From Ehrlichia chaffeensis str. Arkansas (GTDB taxonomy: Bacteria > Pseudomonadota > Alphaproteobacteria > Rickettsiales > Anaplasmataceae): DNA of 64,000 bases. Every line of letters begins with the position of its first letter. The stretch's first letter is position 1. Positions 47,235 to 57,461 of this stretch are shown here, one piece after another. The stretch covers positions 372,001 through 436,000 of the forward strand of contig NC_007799.1 of the NCBI RefSeq assembly GCF_000013145.1. The letters are read 5' to 3'. A program made the position numbers and the translations under genes. The notes beneath the pieces were generated by a model. It was given only the letters and a program-made list of their open reading frames with translations, was not told where the DNA came from and did no database searches.

Positions 47235-48113
47235 ATGTTGTGTAAAATAAAGGATATTATATCTAATTTCAGGAAATATCATTTGCTATTGAGGTTACAT
47301 AGTGTAGAAATAATTTTATTATTGATATTTCCTAGTTTAGCTAGTATAGCCCTAGTATCTCATAGTGTATTACGTGCTTGTGGTTATATGTTTTTATGTT
47401 CCATAGGAGCATTTATTATGAGACCAGCTGGGTGTATAATTAATGATATTTTTGATAGAAAAATAGATTCAGAGGTAAAAAGGACACAAAATAGGCCATT
47501 GGCAAATAATAGTTTAAGTGTTTTTCAAGCATTGAAAATATTAGCAATACTTTTATTGTGTGCGTGTGTATTACTTGTGTTGACTAATATGTATACTATT
47601 AAAATTGCTATTGTATCAATGGTATTGATTGTTTTATATCCGTTAGCTAAGAGATATTTTGCTTGGCCACAGTTATTGCTTGGAATAGTCTTTAATACTG
47701 GAATATTGATGGGATGTACTATGACTGTTGGTCATTTAACATTAAGTTGTGTACTACTTTATATAGGATGTATTTTTTGGACGGTAGGTTATGATACTAT
47801 ATATGCTGCGCAAGATAAGGAGTATGATATAAAATTAGGATTGCAATCTACTGCAATAAAATTTGGTAATGATATTCGATTATGGATTGGACGGCTATAT
47901 ATGATTACTGTTACAATGTGGCTTTCTGCTGGAATAATTGCTGTGTTGCATCCTATTTTTTATCTAGCAATTCTGATTATTGCTGCAATTTTTTATTATC
48001 AGTATAAAAAATCAGATTTTGACAACCCAGAAAAATGTATGTATATGTTTAAAGTAAATATATATGTAGGGTTGATTTTATTTTTAGGCACTGTGTTTGG
48101 TAGAATATTATAA
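47235..48113 (+). CDS. ubiA: 4-hydroxybenzoate polyprenyltransferase (UbiA)
   Basis: UbiA attaches the polyprenyl tail to 4-hydroxybenzoate in ubiquinone synthesis. The 292-aa membrane protein has the first Asp-rich motif in GCIINDIFDRKIDSEVKRTQ followed by NRPLA. The second is DTIYAAQDKEYDIKLGLQST with AIKFG. Eight or nine helices are expected. The start at ATG 47235 is favoured by AGGAGG at 47225-47230; the longer ORF from 47196 has no such site. Confidence 0.94.
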   Translation: MLCKIKDIISNFRKYHLLLRLHSVEIILLLIFPSLASIALVSHSVLRACGYMFLCSIGAFIMRPAGCIINDIFDRKIDSEVKRTQNRPLANNSLSVFQALKILAILLLCACVLLVLTNMYTIKIAIVSMVLIVLYPLAKRYFAWPQLLLGIVFNTGILMGCTMTVGHLTLSCVLLYIGCIFWTVGYDTIYAAQDKEYDIKLGLQSTAIKFGNDIRLWIGRLYMITVTMWLSAGIIAVLHPIFYLAILIIAAIFYYQYKKSDFDNPEKCMYMFKVNIYVGLILFLGTVFGRIL

Positions 48114-48159
48114 GCAATGTGAAATAGTGCTGTAGTTGTGTGGTGGGTAATTTAAATAA

Positions 48160-48654
48160 ATGCAGATTGGTGATTGGTCTAAAACTCATATAAAATCTTG
48201 TTTCAGTGAGTTTGTTACTGGTATAACAGTTGTTACTACAGTGAGTCAAAATGGTAGTATGCATGGAATTACTGTGAATTCATTTAATTCTGTTTCTTTA
48301 GTGCCGCCTATGGTATTGTTTTCAATTGAGAAATCTGCTTCTAGGTTTGAAATATTTCATACATGTTCAAAGTTTATTGTGAACATATTGAGTGATAAAC
48401 AGAAAAGTATATCTCAAAATTTTGCAGAGTGTGATGTGCAAAATTGGGAAGATTTTAGTTATAGTGTTCTGGATGGTATTCCAATCATTAATGGGATCAT
48501 GTCTTATATATACTGTGCTAAGAAATATGTATATGATGGTGGAGATCATAAGATTATAGTTGGTGAGGTCATAAATTGTGCAAAACTAAATAATGATGAT
48601 AAACCATTGGCGTACTACAAAGGTAAATATATGGTTATAGGAGGTGTGTTATGA
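48160..48654 (+). CDS. Flavin reductase-like FMN-binding protein
   Basis: The 164-aa product has the flavin reductase fold: FVTGITVVTTVSQNGSMHGITVNSFNSVSLVPPMVLFSI, then KFIVNILSDKQKSISQNFA, and HKIIVGEVINC. Such proteins (HpaC/RutF type) reduce FMN with NAD(P)H and may feed a monooxygenase or act alone. No monooxygenase partner is adjacent. It overlaps dapB by the four-base ATGA, so the two are translationally coupled. Confidence 0.88.
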   Translation: MQIGDWSKTHIKSCFSEFVTGITVVTTVSQNGSMHGITVNSFNSVSLVPPMVLFSIEKSASRFEIFHTCSKFIVNILSDKQKSISQNFAECDVQNWEDFSYSVLDGIPIINGIMSYIYCAKKYVYDGGDHKIIVGEVINCAKLNNDDKPLAYYKGKYMVIGGVL

Positions 48655-49454
48655 CACGAGTAAATATAGGTATAGTTGGTTGTTTGGGTAAACAAGGGAG
48701 AAGGTTGGTTAGTGAAATATCAGCGAGTCCTTATGCTCAAGTAAGTGGGGGGCTTGTTCGTTCAGGAAATCCACATGTTGGGCAAATTTTAGGAGAAGTT
48801 GTAGGATGTGATTGTTCTGTCAAAATTACTGATTCTTTGGAACATCTTTTTGAAACTTCAGATATTGTTATAGAATTTACTAATCCTGACATGTTATTAG
48901 AGTGTATCAAAATGGCTGAACAGAAGAAAAAGCCTTTATTAAGTGGTACTACTGGTCCAGCTGCTACAGAAATGGTTTTTGAAGATTATATTAAGAGTAT
49001 ACCATTTTTATGGACTACAAATGTAAGTTTTGGTGTTAATATACTTGCAAAATTGGTTCAAGAGGCTGCAAAGAAGCTGTTTGATTATGATATTGAAATA
49101 TGGGAGATGCATCATAGATATAAGAAGGATTCTCCATCTGGTACATCTTTAATTTTAGGAAAAGCTGCAGCTAAGGGAAGAAATGTTCCTTTCCAAATGG
49201 CTCAATATGTGAGAGGTACTCCACAGGAAGCTAGAAAAGATGTGAATACTATTGGATATTCTGTATCTAGAGGTGGTGCTGATTTAAGTGATCATAGAGT
49301 CATGTTTGTCAGTGATGAGGAAATGATAGACTTTAATCATAGAACGTTAAATAAAAACCTTTATGCAAAAGGAGCTTTAAAAGCTGCATTATGGTTAGTC
49401 AAGCAACCTCCTGGTGTATACACAATGTCAGATATGATGGCTGCTGTAGAGTAG
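48651..49454 (+). CDS. dapB: 4-hydroxy-tetrahydrodipicolinate reductase
   Basis: DapB makes tetrahydrodipicolinate on the way to meso-diaminopimelate and lysine. The 267-aa protein has the NAD(P)-binding start [19 protein letters not shown], then [28 protein letters not shown], and the catalytic [19 protein letters not shown]. In Ehrlichia, which lack a full wall, diaminopimelate and lysine synthesis genes are nevertheless kept. It is followed by pstB after 19 bases. Confidence 0.96.
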   Translation: MTRVNIGIVGCLGKQGRRLVSEISASPYAQVSGGLVRSGNPHVGQILGEVVGCDCSVKITDSLEHLFETSDIVIEFTNPDMLLECIKMAEQKKKPLLSGTTGPAATEMVFEDYIKSIPFLWTTNVSFGVNILAKLVQEAAKKLFDYDIEIWEMHHRYKKDSPSGTSLILGKAAAKGRNVPFQMAQYVRGTPQEARKDVNTIGYSVSRGGADLSDHRVMFVSDEEMIDFNHRTLNKNLYAKGALKAALWLVKQPPGVYTMSDMMAAVE

Positions 49455-49473
49455 TTATTTAATTAGGGTTAAT

Positions 49474-50235
49474 ATGTCACAACGAATTCATGCTTCAGCT
49501 AGAAATTTAAGTTTATGGTATGATACTAACCAAATTTTATATGATATAAATTTGGATGTATATAAAAGAGAAGTTACAGCTTTTATAGGTCCTTCAGGAT
49601 GTGGTAAATCTACTTTCTTGAGATGTTTTAATCGTATGAATGATTTTATATCAAATTGTAAAATTAAGGGTAGTTTAAATGTTGATGACATAGGTGTTTA
49701 TTCTGTTAATACGAATGTGGTTCTTCTTCGTGCAAAAGTTGGTATGGTTTTTCAAAAACCTAATCCTTTTCCCAAGTCTATATATGATAATGTTGCTTAT
49801 GGTCCAAAACTACACGGGTTGGCTAAGAATAAGAAAAAGTTAGATGAAATTGTAGAAAAAAGCTTAACAAGTGTTGGTTTGTGGGAAGAGTTATGTGATA
49901 GATTAAAAGATAATGCTTTTGAATTATCTGGTGGACAACAGCAGCGCTTATGTATAGCGCGTGCTATTGCAGTGAGGCCAACTATGTTACTTATGGATGA
50001 ACCATGTTCTGCTCTTGATCCTGTTGCTACAAATGTAATTGAGAATTTAATACAAAACTTAAAGAAAAATTTTACCATTATTGTAGTAACTCATTCTATG
50101 AAGCAAGCTAAGAAAATATCTGATAGAGTAGCAGTTTTTGATTCTGGAAGAATAGTTGAATATAATACTACTCAAGAGATTTTTCAAAATCCACAGTCAA
50201 GTAAAACTCAGAGGTATATAGTAGATCAGTTATAG
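49474..50235 (+). CDS. pstB: Phosphate ABC transporter ATPase PstB
   Basis: The 253-aa ATPase powers high-affinity phosphate import by PstSCAB. It has Walker [20 protein letters not shown] (the RMND extension is typical of PstB), [19 protein letters not shown] (Q-loop), [32 protein letters not shown] and [11 protein letters not shown]. The other pst genes are not beside it, as often seen in Rickettsiales. Confidence 0.96.
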   Translation: MSQRIHASARNLSLWYDTNQILYDINLDVYKREVTAFIGPSGCGKSTFLRCFNRMNDFISNCKIKGSLNVDDIGVYSVNTNVVLLRAKVGMVFQKPNPFPKSIYDNVAYGPKLHGLAKNKKKLDEIVEKSLTSVGLWEELCDRLKDNAFELSGGQQQRLCIARAIAVRPTMLLMDEPCSALDPVATNVIENLIQNLKKNFTIIVVTHSMKQAKKISDRVAVFDSGRIVEYNTTQEIFQNPQSSKTQRYIVDQL

Positions 50236-50487
50236 TAATATTTTATATAACCACATGGTAAGTTTGGGATTTATTGTATCTATGAAGATGTAAATGGAAT
50301 AGCATTTTTTACTGTAATGGCTAATGAAAGTAAGGCTTAGAAGGCTTGGATAAGATACAAAAATAATAGATAAATTATATGTTAATATGAAGCTGGATTA
50401 TTGCATATATTAGGATATTAAATCATTCGAAAAATTTTTTCAAGACCCATAGTGAGTAAAATGTAGGAAGTAATTTGATAGTGTTAA

Positions 50488-50514
50488 TTAAGGAGAATTT
50501 TTTTAATTCTCTTA
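50488..50514. terminator. Possible bidirectional terminator between pstB and tgt
   Basis: TAAGGAGAATT and AATTCTCTTA flank a short T-rich loop, giving a stem of about ten pairs with one bulged base. It sits between two convergent genes, 12 bases from the tgt stop, with an A/T-rich flank. The pairing is weak because the region is AT-rich. The rest of the gap holds nothing. Confidence 0.4.
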
Positions 50515-50525
50515 AGACTGAGTTT

Positions 50526-51716
50526 TTATTTTATAACCCATTGGTTTTGTTCTTCTGCTAGTGTATTATTAAGTATTGCTTTTCTAATAGACTCCATTAA
50601 GTTATTCATAAAATATATATTGTGTATACTAATTAAACTGTAAGCTAATAATTCTTGTGCTTTTAAAAGATGGTGTATATATCCTCTTGAATGATTACAA
50701 CATGTAAAACATAAGCAATCTGGTTCTATAGGGTTTGTATCTATTTTAAATCTTTCATTTCGTAGATTTATATGTTCTTTAGTACGGGTTTCTTCTTTTC
50801 TGTGGTTTGGTTTTACTAATGCCCCACCGTGCCTAGCTATTCTTGTTGGGTATACGCAATCGAAAGTATCGATACCTGCTTTTACGCCTTGAAAGATATC
50901 ATCAATATTGCCTATTCCTAATAGGTGAATAGGGCGATTTTTATCTAGGTTGCTTGTTGTTAATGAAACGATGTCATACATTTGTTGTTTACATGCTCCT
51001 AATGAACCGCCAATTGCATGTCCAAAGAATGGCATATCATTTATAAAGCTACAGCTATTAATCCTAAGATCTTCATGAATTCCACCTTGAATTATCCCAT
51101 ATAATGCTTGAGAATAATTGTTATTTTTTTTAAATTGATCAATGCATCTGACAGCCCATCTATGACTCATATTCATTGAATTTTTTGTGTAATCATAACT
51201 AACATGGAATGGAGTACATTCATCTAGTACAACAATTAAATCTGCTCCTAGTTTTTGTTGTATTTGTATAGATTTTTCTGGAGTTAGGTGATATGTGCTA
51301 CCGTTTATATAGGATTTAAATATAGCTCCTTCCTCGTTAATGGAAACTAGGGTTTTTGAAGTGTACTTTCTTCCTGCGCTTTTAATTTCATGTGACACTG
51401 AACCATACCCTAAACTAAATATTTGGTATCCACCTGAATCTGTAAGCATTGGTTTATTCCAACCAGTAATTTTATGCAAGCCTCCTAATTTTTCAATAAT
51501 GTCTTCACCAGGTTGTAACATTAGGTGATAAGTATTAGATAATATGATTTGTGTATTTGATTCTTTAATTTTTGATATATCAACAGATTTTATAGCTGCT
51601 TTTGTAGCACAGAATATAAAGGCTGGAGTATTGATTATACCGTGAGGAGTAAGTATGGTACCTAGTCGTGCGTTATTGTGTTGATGTATAATTTTGAAGT
51701 TAAAATTTTTGTACAT
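50526..51716 (-). CDS. tgt: tRNA-guanine transglycosylase
   Basis: Tgt exchanges guanine-34 for the queuosine precursor in tRNA-Asp, -Asn, -His and -Tyr. The 396-aa protein has TRLG-like ARLGTILTPHGIINTPAFI, the catalytic-region MLTDSGGYQIFS, LIVVLDECTPF, IIQGGIHEDLR, HLLGIGNIDDIFQGVKAGIDTFDCVYPTR, and the zinc site CLCFTCCNHSRGYIHHL. Length is close to the family norm (about 375-395). It stands alone on the minus strand. Confidence 0.96.
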   Translation of the reverse strand: MYKNFNFKIIHQHNNARLGTILTPHGIINTPAFIFCATKAAIKSVDISKIKESNTQIILSNTYHLMLQPGEDIIEKLGGLHKITGWNKPMLTDSGGYQIFSLGYGSVSHEIKSAGRKYTSKTLVSINEEGAIFKSYINGSTYHLTPEKSIQIQQKLGADLIVVLDECTPFHVSYDYTKNSMNMSHRWAVRCIDQFKKNNNYSQALYGIIQGGIHEDLRINSCSFINDMPFFGHAIGGSLGACKQQMYDIVSLTTSNLDKNRPIHLLGIGNIDDIFQGVKAGIDTFDCVYPTRIARHGGALVKPNHRKEETRTKEHINLRNERFKIDTNPIEPDCLCFTCCNHSRGYIHHLLKAQELLAYSLISIHNIYFMNNLMESIRKAILNNTLAEEQNQWVIK

Positions 51717-51859
51717 AAGTAAGTAAGAGATTCAGTAGTTAATGATAATATTTAAATTATTTTCTAAATTTTTGCTAGGTGTTAGTTGAAAAATATTTGC
51801 TAATTTGCGTGTTTTCAATAATAATGTAGGCTAGTATTTTTAATTTTGGAGTTATATTA

Positions 51860-52045
51860 ATGGCTGTACCAAAAAGAAAGAAGTCAAAGTCACGTCGTAA
51901 TATGCACCGTTCACACTGTAGATTGAAAGTTCCTAATATTGGTATTGATAAGACAACAGGGGAGTATAAATTATCTCATCATGTATGCTTAGGTGGATAT
52001 TATAATGAGAAACAGGTATTAGAAGTAGATAGTAGTAATGTATAG
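51860..52045 (+). CDS. rpmF: 50S ribosomal protein L32
   Basis: This 61-aa product begins [19 protein letters not shown] and ends [12 protein letters not shown], as in L32. It is followed by plsX and fabH, a conserved order across bacteria. Confidence 0.97.
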   Translation: MAVPKRKKSKSRRNMHRSHCRLKVPNIGIDKTTGEYKLSHHVCLGGYYNEKQVLEVDSSNV

Positions 52046-52073
52046 TTAATTTAATTTTTTGGGAAGTATGTAA

Positions 52074-53087
52074 ATGAGCATAATATCAATTGCAGTGGAT
52101 GCTATGGGTGGAGATTTTGCTCCTGAAGCAGTAGTAAGCGGGTTGGATTTTGCTTTAACAAATTTATTAGATGACCAAAATGTTTCTTTTAATATATACG
52201 GGCAGGGAAGCCAAGTGTTGCCTATATTAGATAAATATAAGGATTTAAAAGAACATAGTGTATTTATTGATACTCCAGAAGTAGTATTAGCAAATGATAA
52301 ACCATCCTTTGCGCTAAGAAAACGTCGATCTTCTAGTATGTGGTGTGCAATTGATAGTATAAAAAGTGGTGTAACCTCTGGAGTTGTATCTTCTGGTAAC
52401 ACAGGTGCTTTAATGGCTATTTCACGTTTTTTGTTGGGAACACTTCCTAACATAGATCGTCCAGCGATTTGTACTGCTCTTCCTTCTAGAGGTGAGGAGT
52501 ATTTTGTATTATTAGATTTGGGTGCAAATATTGAAAGCAGTTCAAATGCTTTATTTCAATTTGCTATTATGGGGAGTGCTTTTGCAAAAGCTGTGTTGAA
52601 TATTGCTAGCCCTAAAGTAGCATTACTAAATGTTGGCCAAGAAGAAGTTAAAGGCACAGATGTTATCAGAGAAGCATTTTTATTATTGAAACAAGCTGAA
52701 GGTAGGATAAATTTTTGTGGGTATATTGAACCTATTGATATACTAGGAGATAAAGTTGATGTTGTAGTTACTGATGGATTTTGTGGGAATATTGTATTAA
52801 AGGTAGCTGAGTCTATTGCATATACTTTTAAGTCAGTTTTTGAAAAGTCCGTTACTAGTTCTATAATATCAAAATTTGCAGGATTATTGCTAAAATCCCA
52901 GATGAAAAAAGATTTTATGAGGTTTAATCCTAAAATGTATAATGGGGCTATGTTATTAGGTCTAAATGGTGTTGTGGTGAAAAGTCATGGAAATGCTGAT
53001 AAGGTAGCTTTTGCTCATGCTATTAAAGTGACTGTAAATGCTGTGCGTAATGATATCAATGCTAAAATTATTCATGAATTAAGTTAA
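52074..53087 (+). CDS. plsX: Phosphate acyltransferase PlsX
   Basis: PlsX makes acyl-phosphate from acyl-ACP for phospholipid synthesis. The 337-aa protein has ISIAVDAMGGDFAPEAVVSGL at the start, then VSSGNTGALMAISRFLLGTLP, IDRPAICTALPSRG, VVTDGFCGNIVLKVAE and a C-terminal HGNADKVAFAHAI. It lies between rpmF and fabH, nine bases from the latter. Confidence 0.96.
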   Translation: MSIISIAVDAMGGDFAPEAVVSGLDFALTNLLDDQNVSFNIYGQGSQVLPILDKYKDLKEHSVFIDTPEVVLANDKPSFALRKRRSSSMWCAIDSIKSGVTSGVVSSGNTGALMAISRFLLGTLPNIDRPAICTALPSRGEEYFVLLDLGANIESSSNALFQFAIMGSAFAKAVLNIASPKVALLNVGQEEVKGTDVIREAFLLLKQAEGRINFCGYIEPIDILGDKVDVVVTDGFCGNIVLKVAESIAYTFKSVFEKSVTSSIISKFAGLLLKSQMKKDFMRFNPKMYNGAMLLGLNGVVVKSHGNADKVAFAHAIKVTVNAVRNDINAKIIHELS

Positions 53088-53096
53088 TGTTATTCT

Positions 53097-54056
53097 ATGA
53101 AAAGATCTACTATACTGGGAATAGGCTCATATTTGCCTAAAAAAATAGTAACAAATGATGAACTTGCTTTAACTGTTGAAACTAGTGATGAGTGGATAGT
53201 AAAAAGGACTGGTATAAAGCAAAGGCATATTGCTGAGAATAATGAAATGACATCAGATATGGCAGCAAATGCAGCAAGGTTAGCTTTGACTGATGCTTGT
53301 GTTCATAAGGATGACATTGGGTTAATCATTGTTGCTACTACTACTCCAGATAGAACTTTTCCTAGTTGTGCTACTATAGTGCAAGATAAATTAGAATGTA
53401 AAAATGCATTTGCTTTCGATATTCAAGCAGTATGTTCTGGGTTTGTATATGCAATATCTATTGCTGATAATTTTATTAAATCTGGTCAGGTAAATACAGC
53501 TTTAGTTATAGGGGCTGAAATTATGTCTAGAATTTTAGATTGGCAAGACAGATCAACGTGTGTTTTATTTGGTGATGGAGCAGGTGCAGTAGTTTTAGGT
53601 AACAATTCTGAAAAGGATAGTGGTATTATATCAACTATTTTACATTCTGATGGAGCTTTTTGTGATTTATTGTATACCACTGGTGGTACTGCATATAATG
53701 GTCATGCTGGGACAATCTGTATGAATGGTACTATTGTATTTGAACATGCAATTGAAAAATTGAGCGCTTCTATACTTGAAATTTTAGACCAAAATGATTT
53801 AGAAATAAATGATGTTGATTGGTTTGTTTTACATCAGGCTAATATCCGTATTATTGAATTGGTAGCACGTAGACTGAAAATACCTTATGAAAAAATGGTT
53901 GTTAGTGTTAATTGGCACGGTAATACTTCTGCAGCATCAATTCCTTTAGCGCTATCTTATGCAAAGAGTTCTGGAAAGTTAAAGAAACACGATATTGCTA
54001 TATTGGCAGCAATAGGTGGTGGTTTTACTTGGGGAACATGTTTAGTACGTATTTAG
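53097..54056 (+). CDS. fabH: 3-oxoacyl-ACP synthase III
   Basis: FabH condenses acetyl-CoA with malonyl-ACP to start fatty acid synthesis. The 319-aa protein has the catalytic triad: Cys in FDIQAVCSGFVYA, His in WFVLHQANIRI and Asn in NWHGNTSAASIPLAL. It begins ILGIGSYLPKKIVTNDELA and has the DEWIVKRTGIKQR segment. It ends the rpmF-plsX-fabH unit. Confidence 0.97.
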   Translation: MKRSTILGIGSYLPKKIVTNDELALTVETSDEWIVKRTGIKQRHIAENNEMTSDMAANAARLALTDACVHKDDIGLIIVATTTPDRTFPSCATIVQDKLECKNAFAFDIQAVCSGFVYAISIADNFIKSGQVNTALVIGAEIMSRILDWQDRSTCVLFGDGAGAVVLGNNSEKDSGIISTILHSDGAFCDLLYTTGGTAYNGHAGTICMNGTIVFEHAIEKLSASILEILDQNDLEINDVDWFVLHQANIRIIELVARRLKIPYEKMVVSVNWHGNTSAASIPLALSYAKSSGKLKKHDIAILAAIGGGFTWGTCLVRI

Positions 54057-54119
54057 CTGTTAGATTGTATTAAAAACAGTGATGTATTTTTGATTAGTGG
54101 AAATTAAGTTATCTATAAA

Positions 54120-54560
54120 TTACTCTTTTCTTAGTTTTTTAAAAAAATCTGTTATAAGTTTTGTATTTTCTGCTTCTAATATTCCACCATATACTTCTGG
54201 GACATGATGGCAAAATTGAAAAATTCTAGCTCCATTTTCAATTGCTCCATATTTTTTGTTGTAAGCTCCAAAATATAATCTACGTATCTTAGAAAATGAT
54301 ATTGCTTGTGCACACATTGCACATGGTTCTAAGGTTACATATATATCACATTGGTTTAATATATGAGTAGATAATATTTTACATGCATTTCGTATAGCTA
54401 AAATTTCTGCATGAGCAGTTGGATCTATATCATGTATGTTTGAGTTATTAGCAGAAGATATTACTTCATTGTTATGTACTATAACTGCTCCTACAGGTAC
54501 TTCTAGCAGATCTTCTTGTGCTTTTGATATAGCTAATTTCATGTATGTATAGTTAAACAC
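54120..54560 (-). CDS. tadA: tRNA-specific adenosine deaminase
   Basis: TadA converts A34 to inosine in tRNA-Arg(ACG). The 146-aa protein has the zinc site HAEILAIRNAC and PCAMCAQAI of the cytidine/adenosine deaminase family, with VPVGAVIVHNNEVI before and RIRRLYFGAYNKKYGA-type sequence after. Length is typical. It is convergent with fabH and divergent from the next gene. Confidence 0.95.
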   Translation of the reverse strand: MFNYTYMKLAISKAQEDLLEVPVGAVIVHNNEVISSANNSNIHDIDPTAHAEILAIRNACKILSTHILNQCDIYVTLEPCAMCAQAISFSKIRRLYFGAYNKKYGAIENGARIFQFCHHVPEVYGGILEAENTKLITDFFKKLRKE

Positions 54561-54640
54561 TGTTTTATTTTTTAGTTAAAGGAGTATTATATAATAGAAA
54601 GGAGTTGATTAGTATTTATATATTTTGATAAAGGGGGTGG

Positions 54641-54669
54641 TTACCATTGTGGTAAAATTGTGATATAAT
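54641..54669 (+). promoter_or_regulatory. Probable sigma-70 promoter before the 142-aa gene
   Basis: A perfect TATAAT (54664-54669) with an extended TGA just before it, and TTACCA (four of six matches to TTGACA) 17 bases upstream. It lies 28 bases before the ATG at 54697. Confidence 0.5.
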
Positions 54670-54696
54670 ATACACGTAGAGTTTTTATATATTTTT

Positions 54697-55125
54697 ATGT
54701 ATTTTGATATTCTTATTTATTTAGTCCTAGCTTTAGGTATTTTAGGCATTTGTATTGCTTTATTTACCTTCTATAAAAGTTATATACGTGAGAGTATTTT
54801 TAAAATATTTGTTGATAATGATTATGATGAAGATCAACTAACAGATGAAGAGAAATATAAAAGGTATATAGAGAAAAAACAAAAAGAGCTTATAAAACAT
54901 CAGATGTTAATAAATGATGTTGCTAGAGATCAAGTAGAGTATAAAAGTAATATTAAAATTATTAATGTTATGGAGCCAATAGGCCAGTGGACTAAGCTTG
55001 TGATGTCAGAGAAATTACAAAGGTTTGCTGGATTGAAGTTTGATAAAGAGCAAACAGGCTTTTGGCAAATGTTTGTTAGTATGAGATCCTTATCTCAAGG
55101 AAAGTATAGGGGAAGATCTAAATAG
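54697..55125 (+). CDS. Hypothetical membrane-anchored protein (142 aa)
   Basis: I do not recognise a family. One N-terminal membrane helix (ILIYLVLALGILGICIALFTFY, residues 5-26) is followed by a charged, helical, probably cytoplasmic domain. That domain is acidic first (DNDYDEDQLTDEEKYKRYIEKK) and then basic to the end (GKYRGRSK). This is the layout of a membrane-tethered coiled-coil adaptor. It has a good promoter upstream and a long gap downstream. It is probably conserved only within Anaplasmataceae; that is inference. Confidence 0.7.
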   Translation: MYFDILIYLVLALGILGICIALFTFYKSYIRESIFKIFVDNDYDEDQLTDEEKYKRYIEKKQKELIKHQMLINDVARDQVEYKSNIKIINVMEPIGQWTKLVMSEKLQRFAGLKFDKEQTGFWQMFVSMRSLSQGKYRGRSK

Positions 55126-55623
55126 TTAATCAGTACTTTCTCTTTATAAAATCTAAAAGTAACGATAAATCTACATATCGATAATAGTTGTTATAATACA
55201 TATGTTGTGTGATATTATAAGTCTGATAAATAAGGTTGTTTAATTATTATATTGAGAAAGTTTGTACACTATCATACTTGTAAGTGTTGATATATAAGTA
55301 GCATTTATATGTTATCAAATGTAAGATTTCATTTTTTTAAATATATGAGTAATGAAGCATAGTAATTTTTAGTATGTTTATCAAGCAATAAATTATAGAG
55401 AAATTTTATTCATGAAGTTGTGCTATAAATAAAACTCTAATTATTACAAGAATTTAATGTATTCTTATTGTTGCTAAATAAGTGTGTTAGAGAAGAAATT
55501 GTAATGTGAAGTTGGAAATATATTAATTGGGTTTTTTTAAGTTGTTAGTGACTGTAAGATGTTATAAATAGTTATAATCGAGTTTTTATCTAAATTGTAG
55601 TAATGTTATTTTGAGAGGGTATT
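55126..55623. other. Non-coding gap upstream of dnaB
   Basis: This is about 500 bases of AT-rich sequence with no ORF, no tandem unit and no convincing RNA gene. It ends with GAGAGGG, the ribosome binding site of dnaB. Confidence 0.45.
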
Positions 55624-57090
55624 TTGGAATTAAAATCAAACACTAGTAAGAATTTTGGCCAATTAATGTCTGAGCTTCCCTGTAATATTGAAGCTGAGCA
55701 AATACTATTGGGTTCAATGTTGCGTGATAATAGAATTTGTGATGCGGTTGAAGATATAATAACAAGTGATGTGTTTTTTGATAGTCTTCATAGGCGTATT
55801 TTTGAACAAATAGTAAAAATTAATAAGCGTGGATTGGTCGCTAATGAAGTTAGCTTAAAAATGTTTTTTGATAATGATGAAGATTTAATTGAATCTGGTG
55901 GAGTTGACTATTTAGCAAAAATTGCAGCAAAAGCTAGTATTATTTTTGATATTAAGAATGTTGCAAATATAGTTGTTGATACTTATTTGAGGAGATGCCT
56001 GATTTCATTTGGGCAAGATTTAATTAGTGGTGCATATAATTATGATGTTGATAATTCTGCAGTTTATCAAATAGAAAGTGCTGCGCAAAAGTTATTCTTA
56101 CTTGGCAATCAAGGAAAATCTGATAAAACTTATCATCAATTTGCACTTTTAGTTGCAAATATTAAGAAAAGAATAGAATTTGCAAAAAATAATGAAGGGA
56201 CATTGCAAGGTGTGTCTGTAGGGTTTCGTGATTTAGATCAGCTGCTAAATGGATTACAGAAGTCTGATTTACTTATTTTAGCTGCACGTCCATCTATGGG
56301 TAAGACAGCTTTAGCACTAAATATGGCATTAAATGCATGTAAAATTTTAAGTAATAGTAGTCAGTACAATGGGCAACATATTGGTTTTTTTTCATTAGAA
56401 ATGTCAGCGGAGCAGTTGGCTTCTAGGGTAATAGCAATTGAATCAGATGTAAGTTCTTATAAAGCATTATCTGGAAAAATTAGTGGGGAAGAACTTAAAA
56501 AAGTACTTGATGCTAGTACGAAGGTATGTAATTTGCCGTTAATTATTGATGATTCATCTAGTATTTCTATAAGTAGCTTAAGAACTAGAATTCGTAGGAT
56601 GCATCAGCTGTATAATTTGGAAGCTGTTTTTATAGATTACTTGCAATTAGTCAAGGGTACGACTAAACGCAGTGGGGAAAATAGAGTTCAGGAGGTATCA
56701 GAAGTTACACAAGGGTTAAAAGCTATTGCAAAAGAATTAAATATACCGGTTGTAGCCTTATCTCAATTATCAAGGTTAGTTGAGCAGCGTGATGATAAAA
56801 AGCCTCAGTTATCGGATTTAAGGGATTCTGGTAGTATAGAACAGGATGCTGATGTTGTAATGTTTTTATATAGAGAAGAATACTATGAACTTAGAAAACA
56901 GCCATCTGAAGGTACAGCTAAACATGTTGAATGGCAAGAAAGGATGAATTCAATAAGTAATGTTGCAGATATATTGATTTCAAAACAGCGTAATGGTCCA
57001 ATTGGAAATATTAAATTATTTTTTGAAGCAGAAAAAGGTAGATTTAGGGATTACACAGCAAAATATAATCCTGCAGATTTTAATTTTTAA
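55624..57090 (+). CDS. dnaB: Replicative DNA helicase DnaB
   Basis: DnaB is the hexameric helicase of the replication fork. The 488-aa protein has the N-terminal primase-binding domain (LPCNIEAEQILLGSMLRDN, FDSLHRRIFEQIV). The RecA-like motor has GFRDLDQLLNGLQKSDLLILAARPSMGKTALALN (Walker A), FFSLEMSAEQLASRV, VFIDYLQLVKG, VVALSQLSRLVEQRDDKKPQLSDLRDSGSIEQDADVV, and KQRNGPIGNIKLFF. There is no intein. The start is TTG 55624 with GAGAGGG just upstream; the next Met (MSELPCNIE) is a possible alternative. Confidence 0.97.
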   Translation: MELKSNTSKNFGQLMSELPCNIEAEQILLGSMLRDNRICDAVEDIITSDVFFDSLHRRIFEQIVKINKRGLVANEVSLKMFFDNDEDLIESGGVDYLAKIAAKASIIFDIKNVANIVVDTYLRRCLISFGQDLISGAYNYDVDNSAVYQIESAAQKLFLLGNQGKSDKTYHQFALLVANIKKRIEFAKNNEGTLQGVSVGFRDLDQLLNGLQKSDLLILAARPSMGKTALALNMALNACKILSNSSQYNGQHIGFFSLEMSAEQLASRVIAIESDVSSYKALSGKISGEELKKVLDASTKVCNLPLIIDDSSSISISSLRTRIRRMHQLYNLEAVFIDYLQLVKGTTKRSGENRVQEVSEVTQGLKAIAKELNIPVVALSQLSRLVEQRDDKKPQLSDLRDSGSIEQDADVVMFLYREEYYELRKQPSEGTAKHVEWQERMNSISNVADILISKQRNGPIGNIKLFFEAEKGRFRDYTAKYNPADFNF

Positions 57091-57461
57091 AATTCGTTTT
57101 TTTATACTGTGGCTTTCTAGATAGAGATCACTGTATAAAATGAGTAGGTTTATTTTTGCAAATAGTAGTAGTAGTGATCTTACGTACAAGATATACGTTG
57201 AAATTTTGCTATAATAAATAGAAATATATGTGTGAGATATTTTTAAAGGAATTTCTACAGTATGAAACAGTTTAATACATTATTGGTCTTGTATACTAAA
57301 ATGTGTAGAAATTTTCCTAATAACAAAAACTATGTAATTCATTCTCAATGAAAATATTTGATCAAATGTTCACCTATACACTGGATATGTAATGTAGTAA
57401 GTGTCTAACTTACTATAAATGATGATTATTTGTATATGGTGAAATATTCAAAATTGTATGA